From the NCBI RefSeq assembly GCF_000367365.1, contig NZ_BARF01000088.1:1-64000 (forward strand): a DNA stretch of 64,000 nucleotides, read 5' to 3'. The position numbers and the translations under genes are program-made. The stretch is from Streptomyces prunicolor NBRC 13075. GTDB taxonomy: Bacteria; Actinomycetota; Actinomycetes; Streptomycetales; Streptomycetaceae. Under the pieces are notes generated by a model. That model did no database searches. It was not told where the DNA came from and worked only from the letters and a program-made list of their open reading frames with translations. Position 1 is the first letter of the stretch; each line of letters starts with the position of its first letter. Shown in pieces: positions 15,776-23,329 of the stretch.

Positions 15776-17161
15776 ATGGAGTCTTCCCGATCTCGGAGAA
15801 CCGGCCGGCGTCACTCGCCGCTCCGCGCGGCGGCAATCGCGCTGTCCCTGGCCACCGCGGCCGCCCTCGCGGGCTGCGCCAGCGCCGACACCACCACCCC
15901 TTCCTCCTCCAAGCAGTCGGCGTTCAAGCCGGTTGCGCAGAAGGCGAGTTCACAGATCACGGTGTGGGCCGACTCGACCCGGCTGCCGTCGGTGCAGGCG
16001 TACCAGAAGGCGCACCCGGACGTGAAGATGAAGGTCGTCACGTACGACGGCGGGGCCGACGGATCGACGTATCTGCAGTCGAAGGTGCAGCTGTTCGACC
16101 GGACCGGCAGCGGCTGGCCGGACGTGGTGTTCGGCACGCCGACGGACGCGACCTGGGCGTCGGAGGCCACCAAGCCCGGCGCGCAGCCGTTCGCCGCGCC
16201 CCTGGACGAGAAGCTCGTCCCGCAGAGCACCCTGGACGGCTTCGCCAAGGGCTCCCTGACGCCCTGTCAATTCAACGGCCACACCTACTGCATGCGCAAC
16301 GACATCGCGCAGGTCGTCCTCTGGTACAACAAGTCCCTTATGGACAAGTGGGGTTACCAGGTCCCCACCACATGGGAGGACTACGAGGCCCTCGGCACCA
16401 AGGTCGCCAAGGAGCACCCCGGCTACCTCGTCGGCTCGGTCGGCGACACCAACTCCCATGAGTCGTACTTCTGGTCGGGCCAGTGCCCGGCGTTCAACCT
16501 GACGAAGCCGGACACCCTGCGCACCGACCTCCAGGACCCGAAGTGCACCCGGATGGCGAAGCTGCTGGACAACCTGATCAGCGCCAAGGCCATCGCCACG
16601 CAGGGCTTCTTCAGCCAGGGCTTCGCCAAGAACAGCGGCAGCAAGGTGCTGATGGCGTACGGCCCTTCCTGGTACGGCCAGTACCTCTTCAAGGCCGGTT
16701 TCAAGACTCCGGCCAAGCAGATCGCCGCGGCGACGCCGCTGACCTGGAAGGGCGAGAGCACGGCCGCCACGGGCAACGTCGGCGGCGGTGTGTGGATGGT
16801 GTCCTCGCACAGCGCCAACCTCAAGGCGTCCTCGGACCTGGTGACTTGGCTGACCACCTCCGACGCGAACCAGGCCACCGCGCCCACCTACCCGGCCTAC
16901 GCCCAGGCCGCGAAGGCCTGGCTGGCCAACCCGGCCAACAAGGACTACTTCGCCAATGACGTGAGCGGGCCGTTCGAGCAGGCCGCGAACGAGGTGTGGA
17001 CCGGCTGGTCGAACACCAGGTTCTCGGACTCCACCGCCTGGTCCAGCGTCGTCCTCCCGGCCCTGACCGCCGGAAAGAGCCTCACCGAGACGCTGCCGGC
17101 CTGGCAGCAGGAGATCGCCAACGAGGCCAAGAGCCAGGGCTACAAGGTGGTCGATCAGTGA
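15776..17161 (+). CDS. Sugar ABC transporter substrate-binding lipoprotein
   Basis: This family 1 extracellular solute-binding protein has 461 residues. The signal peptide has a twin-arginine-rich start (RSRRTGRRH), a hydrophobic core and a lipobox LAGC with Cys34. The mature part begins with a Ser/Lys linker, then ITVWADSTRLPSVQAYQKAH and typical inter-lobe segments. It delivers a mono- or oligosaccharide to the two permeases encoded directly downstream. Its TGA overlaps the GTG of the first permease (GTGA), so binding protein and permease are translated together. It lies in the operon of the secreted glycosidase and probably captures its product. Confidence 0.94.
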   Translation: MESSRSRRTGRRHSPLRAAAIALSLATAAALAGCASADTTTPSSSKQSAFKPVAQKASSQITVWADSTRLPSVQAYQKAHPDVKMKVVTYDGGADGSTYLQSKVQLFDRTGSGWPDVVFGTPTDATWASEATKPGAQPFAAPLDEKLVPQSTLDGFAKGSLTPCQFNGHTYCMRNDIAQVVLWYNKSLMDKWGYQVPTTWEDYEALGTKVAKEHPGYLVGSVGDTNSHESYFWSGQCPAFNLTKPDTLRTDLQDPKCTRMAKLLDNLISAKAIATQGFFSQGFAKNSGSKVLMAYGPSWYGQYLFKAGFKTPAKQIAAATPLTWKGESTAATGNVGGGVWMVSSHSANLKASSDLVTWLTTSDANQATAPTYPAYAQAAKAWLANPANKDYFANDVSGPFEQAANEVWTGWSNTRFSDSTAWSSVVLPALTAGKSLTETLPAWQQEIANEAKSQGYKVVDQ

Positions 17162-18090
17162 CCTTGCTGGAGACCGAGCGCGTCGCCGTCTCCCCCGTGC
17201 GCCGCGGCACCACGCCGCGGCGCACGGGCGGCGGTCGCGCGGGCTACTTCTTCGTCGCGGGCTACGCGCTGCTGCTGCTCGCGTTCGGCGTGTTCCCCAC
17301 CGGGTACGCGTTCTACCTGTCGCTCACCAACGACCGGGGCCAGTTCACCGGGCTCAACCAGTTCACGAAGGTCATCCAGGACTACCGCTTCGCCCCGGCC
17401 TTCACCCACATGCTGATCTATCTGGTCATGTGGCTGGTGACGCTCGTCGTCCTGGTCGTGCTGACGGCCGTAGTCCTGCGCAGCCGTGTGCGTCCGGGCA
17501 CCTCGGCGCTCTTCCGCTTCCTTTACTACATCCCCGGCGCCCTCGCCGGAGTGGCGAGCGTGCTGGTCTGGCTGTTCATGCTGGATCCCGACGTCAGCCC
17601 GGTGTCCTGGCTGCTCACGGCCCTGGGGTTCAAGGCGTTCGCCGCCGTCCTGGCGCCCGGCAACCTGCCGTTGATCCTCATGCTGATCGCCTTCTGGACC
17701 GGTGCAGGAGGCTGGATGGTCGTGATGTACGGGGCGTTGAACAACATCCCCGACGAGGTGCTGGAAGCGGCCCGCGTGGACGGCGCGGGACCGTGGCGCA
17801 CCGCCTGGCACGTCCAGATCCCGATGATCCGGCAGTGGATCGTCTACATGGCGATCATGGCCTTCGCGACGGGCACCCAGTTGTTCGTGGAGCCCCAACT
17901 CCTCCAGACCGCCAGCCTCGGCAGGGTGAGCCCCACCTGGTCGCCGAACCAACTGGCCTACGTCTACGCCTTCCAGCAGGGCGACTTCAACGGCGCCGCG
18001 GCCATCTCCGTCGTCCTCCTCGCCGTAGGACTCCTCGCCGCAGGTCTCCTGGTCGCTCGCTCGAACCTGTTCAAGTTGGACGAGAAATGA
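17158..18090 (+). CDS. Sugar ABC transporter permease (MalF type)
   Basis: This inner-membrane permease of 310 residues has six predicted membrane segments; the first is YFFVAGYALLLLAFGVFPTG. The coupling loop that contacts the ATPase is in LEAARVDGAGPWRTAWHVQIP, which matches the EAA motif. The GTG start sits inside the GTGA overlap with the binding protein, and the gene ends in an ATGA overlap with the second permease. No ATPase is encoded nearby; Streptomyces carbohydrate importers commonly share one genome-encoded ATPase, MsiK. Confidence 0.94.
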   Translation: MTLLETERVAVSPVRRGTTPRRTGGGRAGYFFVAGYALLLLAFGVFPTGYAFYLSLTNDRGQFTGLNQFTKVIQDYRFAPAFTHMLIYLVMWLVTLVVLVVLTAVVLRSRVRPGTSALFRFLYYIPGALAGVASVLVWLFMLDPDVSPVSWLLTALGFKAFAAVLAPGNLPLILMLIAFWTGAGGWMVVMYGALNNIPDEVLEAARVDGAGPWRTAWHVQIPMIRQWIVYMAIMAFATGTQLFVEPQLLQTASLGRVSPTWSPNQLAYVYAFQQGDFNGAAAISVVLLAVGLLAAGLLVARSNLFKLDEK

Positions 18091-19001
18091 CACAGACGAC
18101 TCCCTTCCTGACGGCCGTGAGGCGACGCGCCCGCCCGTCAAGGAGCCTTCCCTTCCTGGTTGTCGGCCTCCTCCTGGCCTTTCTCCTGGTGTTCTTCGTG
18201 CTGCCGGTGATCTGGCTGCTGCTGGCACCGTCGAAGACCGCCGGCGAAGTGGTGCGGGACAACCCGCTCTCCTTCGGCTCGTTCCATCAAATAGGCACCG
18301 CCTGGCGGCACTTGTTCGCCTTCCAGGACGGCGCCATGACGAGGTGGCTGCTCAACTCGGCCATCTACTCGGGCGGTTCACTCGTCCTGACACTGGCCGT
18401 CAGTGTTCCGGCGGGCTACGCGCTGGCGCTGACGAAGTTCCGGGGCCGCAAGACGCTCCTCGTGATCACCCTGGTCACCATGATCATGCCGCAGGCCACC
18501 CTGGTGCTGCCGATCTTCCTGGAACTCAACCGCTTCCATCTCATCGGCACCATCTGGTCGGTGATACTCCCCTTCTCCTTCTATCCGTTCGGCGTGTACC
18601 TGGTCTACATCTACTTCGGGAGCAGCCTCCCCAAGGACCTGCTGTCGGCCGCGCGCATCGACGGCTGCACGGAGTGGCAGCTCTTCGCGCGCATCGCGCT
18701 CCCGCTCGCCAAGCCGGTGGTCGGACTGGTCGCGTTCTTCAGCTTCGTGGGCAACTGGAACAACTTCTTCCTGCCCTACCTCGTCCTGCCGAACAGCGAG
18801 CAGTTCCCCGTCCAGGTGGGCCTGAACCAACTCCTCACCTCGACACCGTCGTTCAACCCCGTCGCCGGCGCCGGACTGAACGTCACCATCCCCGAACTCG
18901 CCCTGGCCATCATCGTCGCCATCCTTCCGGTGCTGGTGCTCTTCGTCTTCTCGCAGCGCACTCTCGTGTCCGGGATGCTCGCCGGATCGAGCAAGGAATG
19001 A
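18087..19001 (+). CDS. Sugar ABC transporter permease (MalG type)
   Basis: This is the second permease subunit, 304 residues, with a first membrane helix at about 20-45 (LVVGLLLAFLLVFFVLPVIW) and five more. The EAA loop is LLSAARIDGCTEWQLFARIALP. The ATG overlaps the previous stop as ATGA. Together with the upstream permease and lipoprotein it forms a CUT1-type importer. The next gene begins 30 bases later with its own ribosome site, so the catabolic genes are probably on the same transcript. Confidence 0.94.
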   Translation: MTQTTPFLTAVRRRARPSRSLPFLVVGLLLAFLLVFFVLPVIWLLLAPSKTAGEVVRDNPLSFGSFHQIGTAWRHLFAFQDGAMTRWLLNSAIYSGGSLVLTLAVSVPAGYALALTKFRGRKTLLVITLVTMIMPQATLVLPIFLELNRFHLIGTIWSVILPFSFYPFGVYLVYIYFGSSLPKDLLSAARIDGCTEWQLFARIALPLAKPVVGLVAFFSFVGNWNNFFLPYLVLPNSEQFPVQVGLNQLLTSTPSFNPVAGAGLNVTIPELALAIIVAILPVLVLFVFSQRTLVSGMLAGSSKE

Positions 19002-19031
19002 GCGCCGCCCTCCTGTCATAGAGGAGACCGT

Positions 19032-20729
19032 GTGTACCGGCTAGATCCGCGCTACGCCCCCGCCCCGCAAGCCGTCCTCCACACCGGCTGGCAGGCGGCA
19101 GCCTCCCAACTCCCCCACGGCCCAACGGTGTTGGCCATCGACGGCCCCCCGTCCGTCGACTGGTCCCTCCTCGCCGATCACCTCGAACGCGAGCTGACCG
19201 ACCGCGGCACCCCGGTCGCCCTGCTCGACATACGGAGCCACTACGCACCCCCGGCACACATCAGGGGCCGTACCGAACACCCGGCAGACGCAGACGACCC
19301 CTACTTCCGCAAGCTCGCCGACAACCCCCTCGACGACCTCTTCGAAACCCTCCCTGCACCCGCACCCCCACAGGCAGGACTGCTCCTCGTCTACGGCCCC
19401 GGCGCCGCCCTCGTCGAGCACGACCTGCTCTGGTACGCCGATGTACCCAAGCGCTACGCGGAAGCCGCCGTCGGCACGGGTGAACAGGGTGCCAACCTCG
19501 GACTGCCGGACGAGAAGCCCGACTTCAGAAGGCTCTTCTACATCGACTGGCCGATGCTCGACCGACACCGCGACGCGCTCGCCCACCGCCTCGACGCCTG
19601 GCTCGACATGCAGCGCCCCGACCACCCGGCATGGATCGACGGAGCGGGCCTGCGCGCCACGTACACCGCCCTGGCCCGCAAGCCCGTCCGCACCCGCCCG
19701 TACTTCAACTCCACTCCCTGGGGCGGCCATTGGGCCCAGCGCGAGCTCGGCTTCAACCCCAACTCCCGCGACACCGCGCTCGGTTACGAACTGATCGCAC
19801 CCGAGGCCGGCATCCTCATCGGCACCGGACCGGAGGCGCAGGCCGAGGTGCCGTTCCAACTCCTGTGCGTGCTGGAGCCGTTGAGCGTGCTGGGGGCACA
19901 GGCGCACGCCCGCTTCGGTACGTCCTTCCCGATCCGCTTCGACTACCTGGACACCGTCGGCGGCGGCAGCCTCTCCGTGCACTGCCACCCGAAGGAGCCG
20001 TACATGCGCGAGCGTTTCGGCTGGGCGTACACCCAGCACGAGACGTACTACCTGACCCTCGGCAGCACCGACACCAAGGTCTTCCTCGGCCTGCGCGAGG
20101 ACGCCGACGTGGACGTCTTCCGCAAGGAGGTGGAACGGTCCATCACCGACGGAGTACCGATGAACCCCGAGGACCACGTCCTCGCCTTCCCCGCCGAACA
20201 GGGCCAGTTGTTCATGATCCCGGCGGGCACCCCGCACGCCAGCGGCGCGGGCAACCTCGTGCTGGAGATCAGCGCCACCCCCTATCTGTACAGCCTGAGG
20301 TTCTACGACTGGCTGCGTCCCGGCGCCGACGGCAACCCGCGCCCCCTCCCCTACGAGCACGGGTTCGCCAACCTGGAGACCGGACGACGCGGTGCGGCCG
20401 TCGCCCGTGACCTGGTGCAGGAACCGCGCACCGTGCGCGAGGGCACGGGTTGGCGGGAGGAGGTCATCGGCGACCTGGCCGAGATGTTCTACGAGGTAAG
20501 GAGGTTCGTGCTCGACGCCGGGGCCGAGGCGACCGACGACACGCAGGGCCGCTTCCACATCCTGAACGTGGTGGAGGGGGACGGCGTGACGGTGCATACG
20601 GCGGCCGGAGACCTCCACGAACTCTCCTTCGCGGAGACGCTCACCGTGCCGGCTGCGGTCGGCGCGTACAGCCTGCGAGCGGCGGCCGGCGTCGGCCCGG
20701 TGCGTGTCGTGAAGGCGCTGGTCCGTTGA
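19032..20729 (+). CDS. Phosphomannose-isomerase-like cupin protein with degenerate kinase-like N-domain
   Basis: This protein has 565 residues, starting at a GTG after GGAGA. The C-terminal two-thirds is a class I mannose-6-phosphate isomerase-like double cupin. Zinc ligands are suggested by SLSVHCHPKEPYMRERFG and the distal GTPHASGAGNLVLEIS. The N-terminal 190 residues resemble a P-loop nucleoside/uridine kinase fold (VLAIDGPPSVDWSLLADHLE, later RLFYIDWPMLDRH). The Walker A segment has lost the GxGKS residues, so this domain probably does not bind ATP normally. The C-terminal domain may isomerise an aldose phosphate or free sugar. The fusion is odd and the substrate unknown. Its stop overlaps the next start as TTGA. 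Confidence 0.82.
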   Translation: MYRLDPRYAPAPQAVLHTGWQAAASQLPHGPTVLAIDGPPSVDWSLLADHLERELTDRGTPVALLDIRSHYAPPAHIRGRTEHPADADDPYFRKLADNPLDDLFETLPAPAPPQAGLLLVYGPGAALVEHDLLWYADVPKRYAEAAVGTGEQGANLGLPDEKPDFRRLFYIDWPMLDRHRDALAHRLDAWLDMQRPDHPAWIDGAGLRATYTALARKPVRTRPYFNSTPWGGHWAQRELGFNPNSRDTALGYELIAPEAGILIGTGPEAQAEVPFQLLCVLEPLSVLGAQAHARFGTSFPIRFDYLDTVGGGSLSVHCHPKEPYMRERFGWAYTQHETYYLTLGSTDTKVFLGLREDADVDVFRKEVERSITDGVPMNPEDHVLAFPAEQGQLFMIPAGTPHASGAGNLVLEISATPYLYSLRFYDWLRPGADGNPRPLPYEHGFANLETGRRGAAVARDLVQEPRTVREGTGWREEVIGDLAEMFYEVRRFVLDAGAEATDDTQGRFHILNVVEGDGVTVHTAAGDLHELSFAETLTVPAAVGAYSLRAAAGVGPVRVVKALVR

Positions 20730-21685
20730 TCCCTGTCCTGGAGATCGGCGGCACGCACGTCACCGCGGCGCTCGTCGACCCGCGTGACGGCCGCGTCTCC
20801 AGCCGTACGCGCGAGCCGCTCGACGCGGACGGCGACGCCGAAGCCATCCTCGCCGCCGTGCGGCACTGCGCCGACGGGCTGTCGGTGCCTCCTGGTGCCC
20901 GGTGGGGGGTGGCAGTGCCCGGACCCTTCGACTACGCGAGGGGGATCGCCCTCTTCAGGGGCGTGGGCAAGTTCGAGGCCCTGTACGGGATAGATGTGCG
21001 GCGAGCGCTCCTCCGTGGACTGCGGCAGCGTCCCGGCGACGTCGTGTTCCTCAACGACGCCCACGCCTTCCTGACCGGCGAGTGGTCCGCGGGCACCGTC
21101 CGGGGGCACCGCCGCGCGGTCGGCATCACGCTCGGCACCGGTGTCGGCTCGGCGTTTCTCGCCGACGGCCGCATCCGCGACACCGGTCCCGGCATACCGC
21201 CCGAGGGCCGGATGGACCTCACCGAGATCGACGGCCGGCCACTGGAGGCCACCGTCTCCCGCCGGGCGATCCTCTCCCGCTACGGCGACCCCGGCGCCGA
21301 TGTGCGCGACATCGCCGGGCGAGCCAGAGCGGGGGAAGAGCGGGCCCGGCGGGTACTGGACGACGCCTTCACGAGACTGGGCGTCGCGCTGGCCCCGCGC
21401 ATGGTGGACTTCGGCGCGACCGCCCTGGTGGTCGGGGGCTCCATGGCCCGCTCCTGGGACCTCGTCGCCCCCGCTCTGTCCACTGGTCTCGCGGCCGGGG
21501 GCTGGGCACCGGACGAGCCGCTTGCCGACGCGGATCCACCGGCTCCCGGAGCCCTGGAGGGTCCCGCAGGAGACACTTCGGCGGTCGGCGCGCGGCGTAC
21601 TCGTCCTCGCACTCGTACGGTGAAACCCGCCGCCCCAGCAGGGGACGCCGCACTGGTGGGCGCGGCTCGCGCGGCGGTGGCGTAG
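20726..21685 (+). CDS. ROK family protein (sugar kinase-like)
   Basis: This ROK-fold protein has 319 residues from a TTG start inside a TTGA overlap with the isomerase-like gene. The phosphate-1 motif is EIGGTHVTAAL, with Glu in place of the usual Asp. Sugar-site and catalytic segments are VFLNDAHAFLTGEW and ITLGTGVGSAFL. The zinc-binding CxCGxxGCxE motif that defines most ROK kinases is absent; the region reads PEGRMDLTEIDGRPLEA instead. The C-terminus carries a 30-residue Pro/Arg/Thr-rich insertion before a normal ROK ending (GDAALVGAA). It may be a sugar kinase that does without zinc, or a sensor. No DNA-binding domain is present, so it is not a ROK repressor. Confidence 0.85.
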   Translation: MIPVLEIGGTHVTAALVDPRDGRVSSRTREPLDADGDAEAILAAVRHCADGLSVPPGARWGVAVPGPFDYARGIALFRGVGKFEALYGIDVRRALLRGLRQRPGDVVFLNDAHAFLTGEWSAGTVRGHRRAVGITLGTGVGSAFLADGRIRDTGPGIPPEGRMDLTEIDGRPLEATVSRRAILSRYGDPGADVRDIAGRARAGEERARRVLDDAFTRLGVALAPRMVDFGATALVVGGSMARSWDLVAPALSTGLAAGGWAPDEPLADADPPAPGALEGPAGDTSAVGARRTRPRTRTVKPAAPAGDAALVGAARAAVA

Positions 21686-22051
21686 GACCGATCGGCCCCC
21701 GAGCGCCGCCACGTTGCACCGGAACGCTCAAGACCCCGTTCTCACCTGTGCAAACGCCCCTTCGGGTGGTCGTATCCAGACAAGGGTCTCCCGGGCTGCC
21801 GGACGTACCGGTCACGTCGACCGACCAACACGAAGATAATGTTATCTCTCCTCATTTTCTCATTCAAACGAAGGAAGGGTGTGATGGGCGGGTTAACCAC
21901 CTCCCTCCAGGGCAGAAAGCCGTTGCTTCCAACAAAGAATGAAAAGGAAGGGCGAGGGGGTGGAAAGAGTGGAGGGGATTTTCGTCGCATGCGGGCATGC
22001 GTGAACCCAATCGCCGGGAGCATTTCTTTCGTTCGATCATTGGTGATACGC
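21686..22051. other. Gene-free region upstream of the sigma factor gene, AT-rich in its second half
   Basis: This 366-base stretch holds no convincing gene. Up to about 21830 it is ordinary GC-rich DNA. From about 21831 it becomes markedly A/T- and purine-rich, unlike the rest of the window, as expected of a regulated leader. A dyad with 6-bp arms AGATAA and TTATCT lies at 21834-21847. An open frame begins at 21839 and joins the sigma factor gene, but its codon use before 22052 is not typical of the organism, so I do not include it. Confidence 0.6.
21834..21847. promoter_or_regulatory. AGATAA-TG-TTATCT dyad upstream of the sigma factor gene
   Basis: A perfect inverted repeat with 6-bp arms and a 2-bp centre stands out in GC-rich DNA. 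Its right half contains GTTATC. The same hexamer occurs on the minus strand at 36530-36535, upstream of the first gene of the opposing biosynthetic operon. A shared regulator or sigma factor could connect the two ends, but two short matches are weak evidence. Confidence 0.4.
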
Positions 22052-22555
22052 ATGCACTTATGCCGCGATTCTTTCTGGACTGAAGTCCTTCAGCATCGCG
22101 AGCGCCTCCTGCGTCTGGTGCGCCGCCGGCTGCCCAATCTGCATGACGCCGAGGACTGCGTCCAGGAGGCCATGCTGCGGGCGGCGACCCACCGCGACCT
22201 GGACCGCGACCGGCTCGGGGCGTTCCTGACCACGGTCGCCATGCGGCTGTGCATCGACAGCTACCGGGAACGGGAGCGCTGGCAGCGGCTGCTGCTGCGC
22301 ATCACCGACGGGGAGCCGGAGATGCTGGAGGAAGCCGTCTGCGACCGGGAATTCGGTCGCTGGCTGCTCCGGCAGGCCGGCCAGCTCCGCGGCAGGGAGC
22401 GGCAGGTGATGCTGGCGCGAGCGAATGGGATCTCCATCGCCGAGTTCGCCCGCATCAACCAGATCTCCGTAAAGGCCGCCGAGGGTGCTTTCACACGTGG
22501 CAGAGCCAGGCTCCGGCACATGTGCACCCAATCACTGGGCGAATCCTGCGGATGA
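22052..22555 (+). CDS. Small RNA polymerase sigma factor (ECF-like, regions 2 and 4 only)
   Basis: This sigma-70 family protein has 167 residues from ATG 22052, which has a weak GGTGA before it; a GTG at 22043 is possible. Region 2 covers LVRRRLPNLHDAEDCVQEAM and on to MRLCIDSYRERERW. Region 4 has a helix-turn-helix in GISIAEFARINQISVKAAEG followed by AFTRGRARLRHM. No anti-sigma factor gene is adjacent and there is no long regulatory tail, so control may be transcriptional through the AT-rich leader. It sits at the junction of the rightward and leftward halves of the biosynthetic region, and is a natural candidate activator of it. Confidence 0.88.
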   Translation: MHLCRDSFWTEVLQHRERLLRLVRRRLPNLHDAEDCVQEAMLRAATHRDLDRDRLGAFLTTVAMRLCIDSYRERERWQRLLLRITDGEPEMLEEAVCDREFGRWLLRQAGQLRGRERQVMLARANGISIAEFARINQISVKAAEGAFTRGRARLRHMCTQSLGESCG

Positions 22556-22568
22556 CCGAAAAATGGTT

Positions 22569-22596
22569 GGGCATCATGGTGAATTCCATGATGCCC
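22569..22596 (+). terminator. Perfect 11-bp hairpin between the sigma factor and repeat-protein genes
   Basis: The arms GGGCATCATGG (22569-22579) and CCATGATGCCC (22586-22596) pair perfectly across a TGAATT loop. The hairpin begins 13 bases after the sigma factor stop and ends 22 bases before the next ATG. No T-run follows. The ribosome site GGGAAGGA (about 22600) begins a few bases after it. It could reduce read-through, stabilise the downstream mRNA end after processing, or set different expression levels for the two genes. Confidence 0.75.
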
Positions 22597-22618
22597 CTAG
22601 GGAAGGACACCCGAGAGA

Positions 22619-23236
22619 ATGGCTGACAAACCGAGCACGCAGGACACCATCAAGAACTTACTCGGCGACATCGCCGACAGTTCCAACAAGGCCTTCAACG
22701 ATTTCCTCGACCCGCCGAACAAGTCCAGGAAGTCCGACTACCCGGACTGGTTCGGCTCCGGCAATCCGATGGCGGCCCTGGCCGGGACACCCCTCGGGGC
22801 ACTGCAGGCGATGGCGGCGTTCGGCGGCGGCGTGAACCCCGCGGCCGCACTCGCCGGCGCCAACCCGCTCGCCCTCCTGGCGGGCGCCTCCTCCGACCGG
22901 GGCTCCGGTCCCGTGAACCCCCTGGCCGCACTCGCGAACGCCAACCCGCTCGCCGTCCTGGCGGGCGCGAACCCGGCTGCCGCCCTCGCCGGGCTGGCCG
23001 GCCAGTCCACCTCCTCCCACAACAATCCGCTCGCCGCCTTCGGCCAGCTCGCCGGTGCGGCAGCGGGTCTGCCCGGTGCCGTGGGCGGTCTCGGCGGCCT
23101 GGCCGAATCCCTGGCGACCCTGCCCCAGCAGATCGCCAGGCTGACCGACCTGCTCTCCACGCTGGTCAGCTCCCTCGACGCGATCAGTGATGTCGCGGCG
23201 AGTGCCGGAGTCCGTCCGCCGGCCAAGAAGGGATGA
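22619..23236 (+). CDS. NPLAALAG-repeat, Ala/Leu-rich protein of unknown function
   Basis: I do not recognise this 205-residue protein. Residues 1-45 are polar (DTIKNLLGDIADSSNKAFND, then SRKSDYPDWFG). Residues about 46-150 hold repeats built on NP(L/A)AALAGA, with Asn-Pro recurring at least eight times and Gly/Ala/Leu between. Residues about 160-195 form an amphipathic helix (LAESLATLPQQIARLTDLLS and onward) of the kind seen in phasins and other lipid-surface proteins. No signal peptide or long membrane helix is visible. It lies between a sigma factor and a UbiB kinase, with a hairpin in front. A scaffold or coat on a lipid body or membrane is one idea, but it is only a guess. The repeats argue against an enzyme. 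Confidence 0.8.
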   Translation: MADKPSTQDTIKNLLGDIADSSNKAFNDFLDPPNKSRKSDYPDWFGSGNPMAALAGTPLGALQAMAAFGGGVNPAAALAGANPLALLAGASSDRGSGPVNPLAALANANPLAVLAGANPAAALAGLAGQSTSSHNNPLAAFGQLAGAAAGLPGAVGGLGGLAESLATLPQQIARLTDLLSTLVSSLDAISDVAASAGVRPPAKKG

Positions 23237-23329
23237 CCGACGCCGTCCTGACACAAGGCCGTTGACCCGCGGGCCGTGCCCGGTGCGCCGGGCCGGCTTC
23301 CGCAGAACCCTGAGGAGGGAACCCGCGTC

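Noticed and set aside
21839..22051. Long N-terminal extension of the sigma factor
   Set aside because: The A/T- and purine-rich DNA here lacks the codon bias of the organism. Sigma factors of this type start close to region 2, so the later ATG is preferred.
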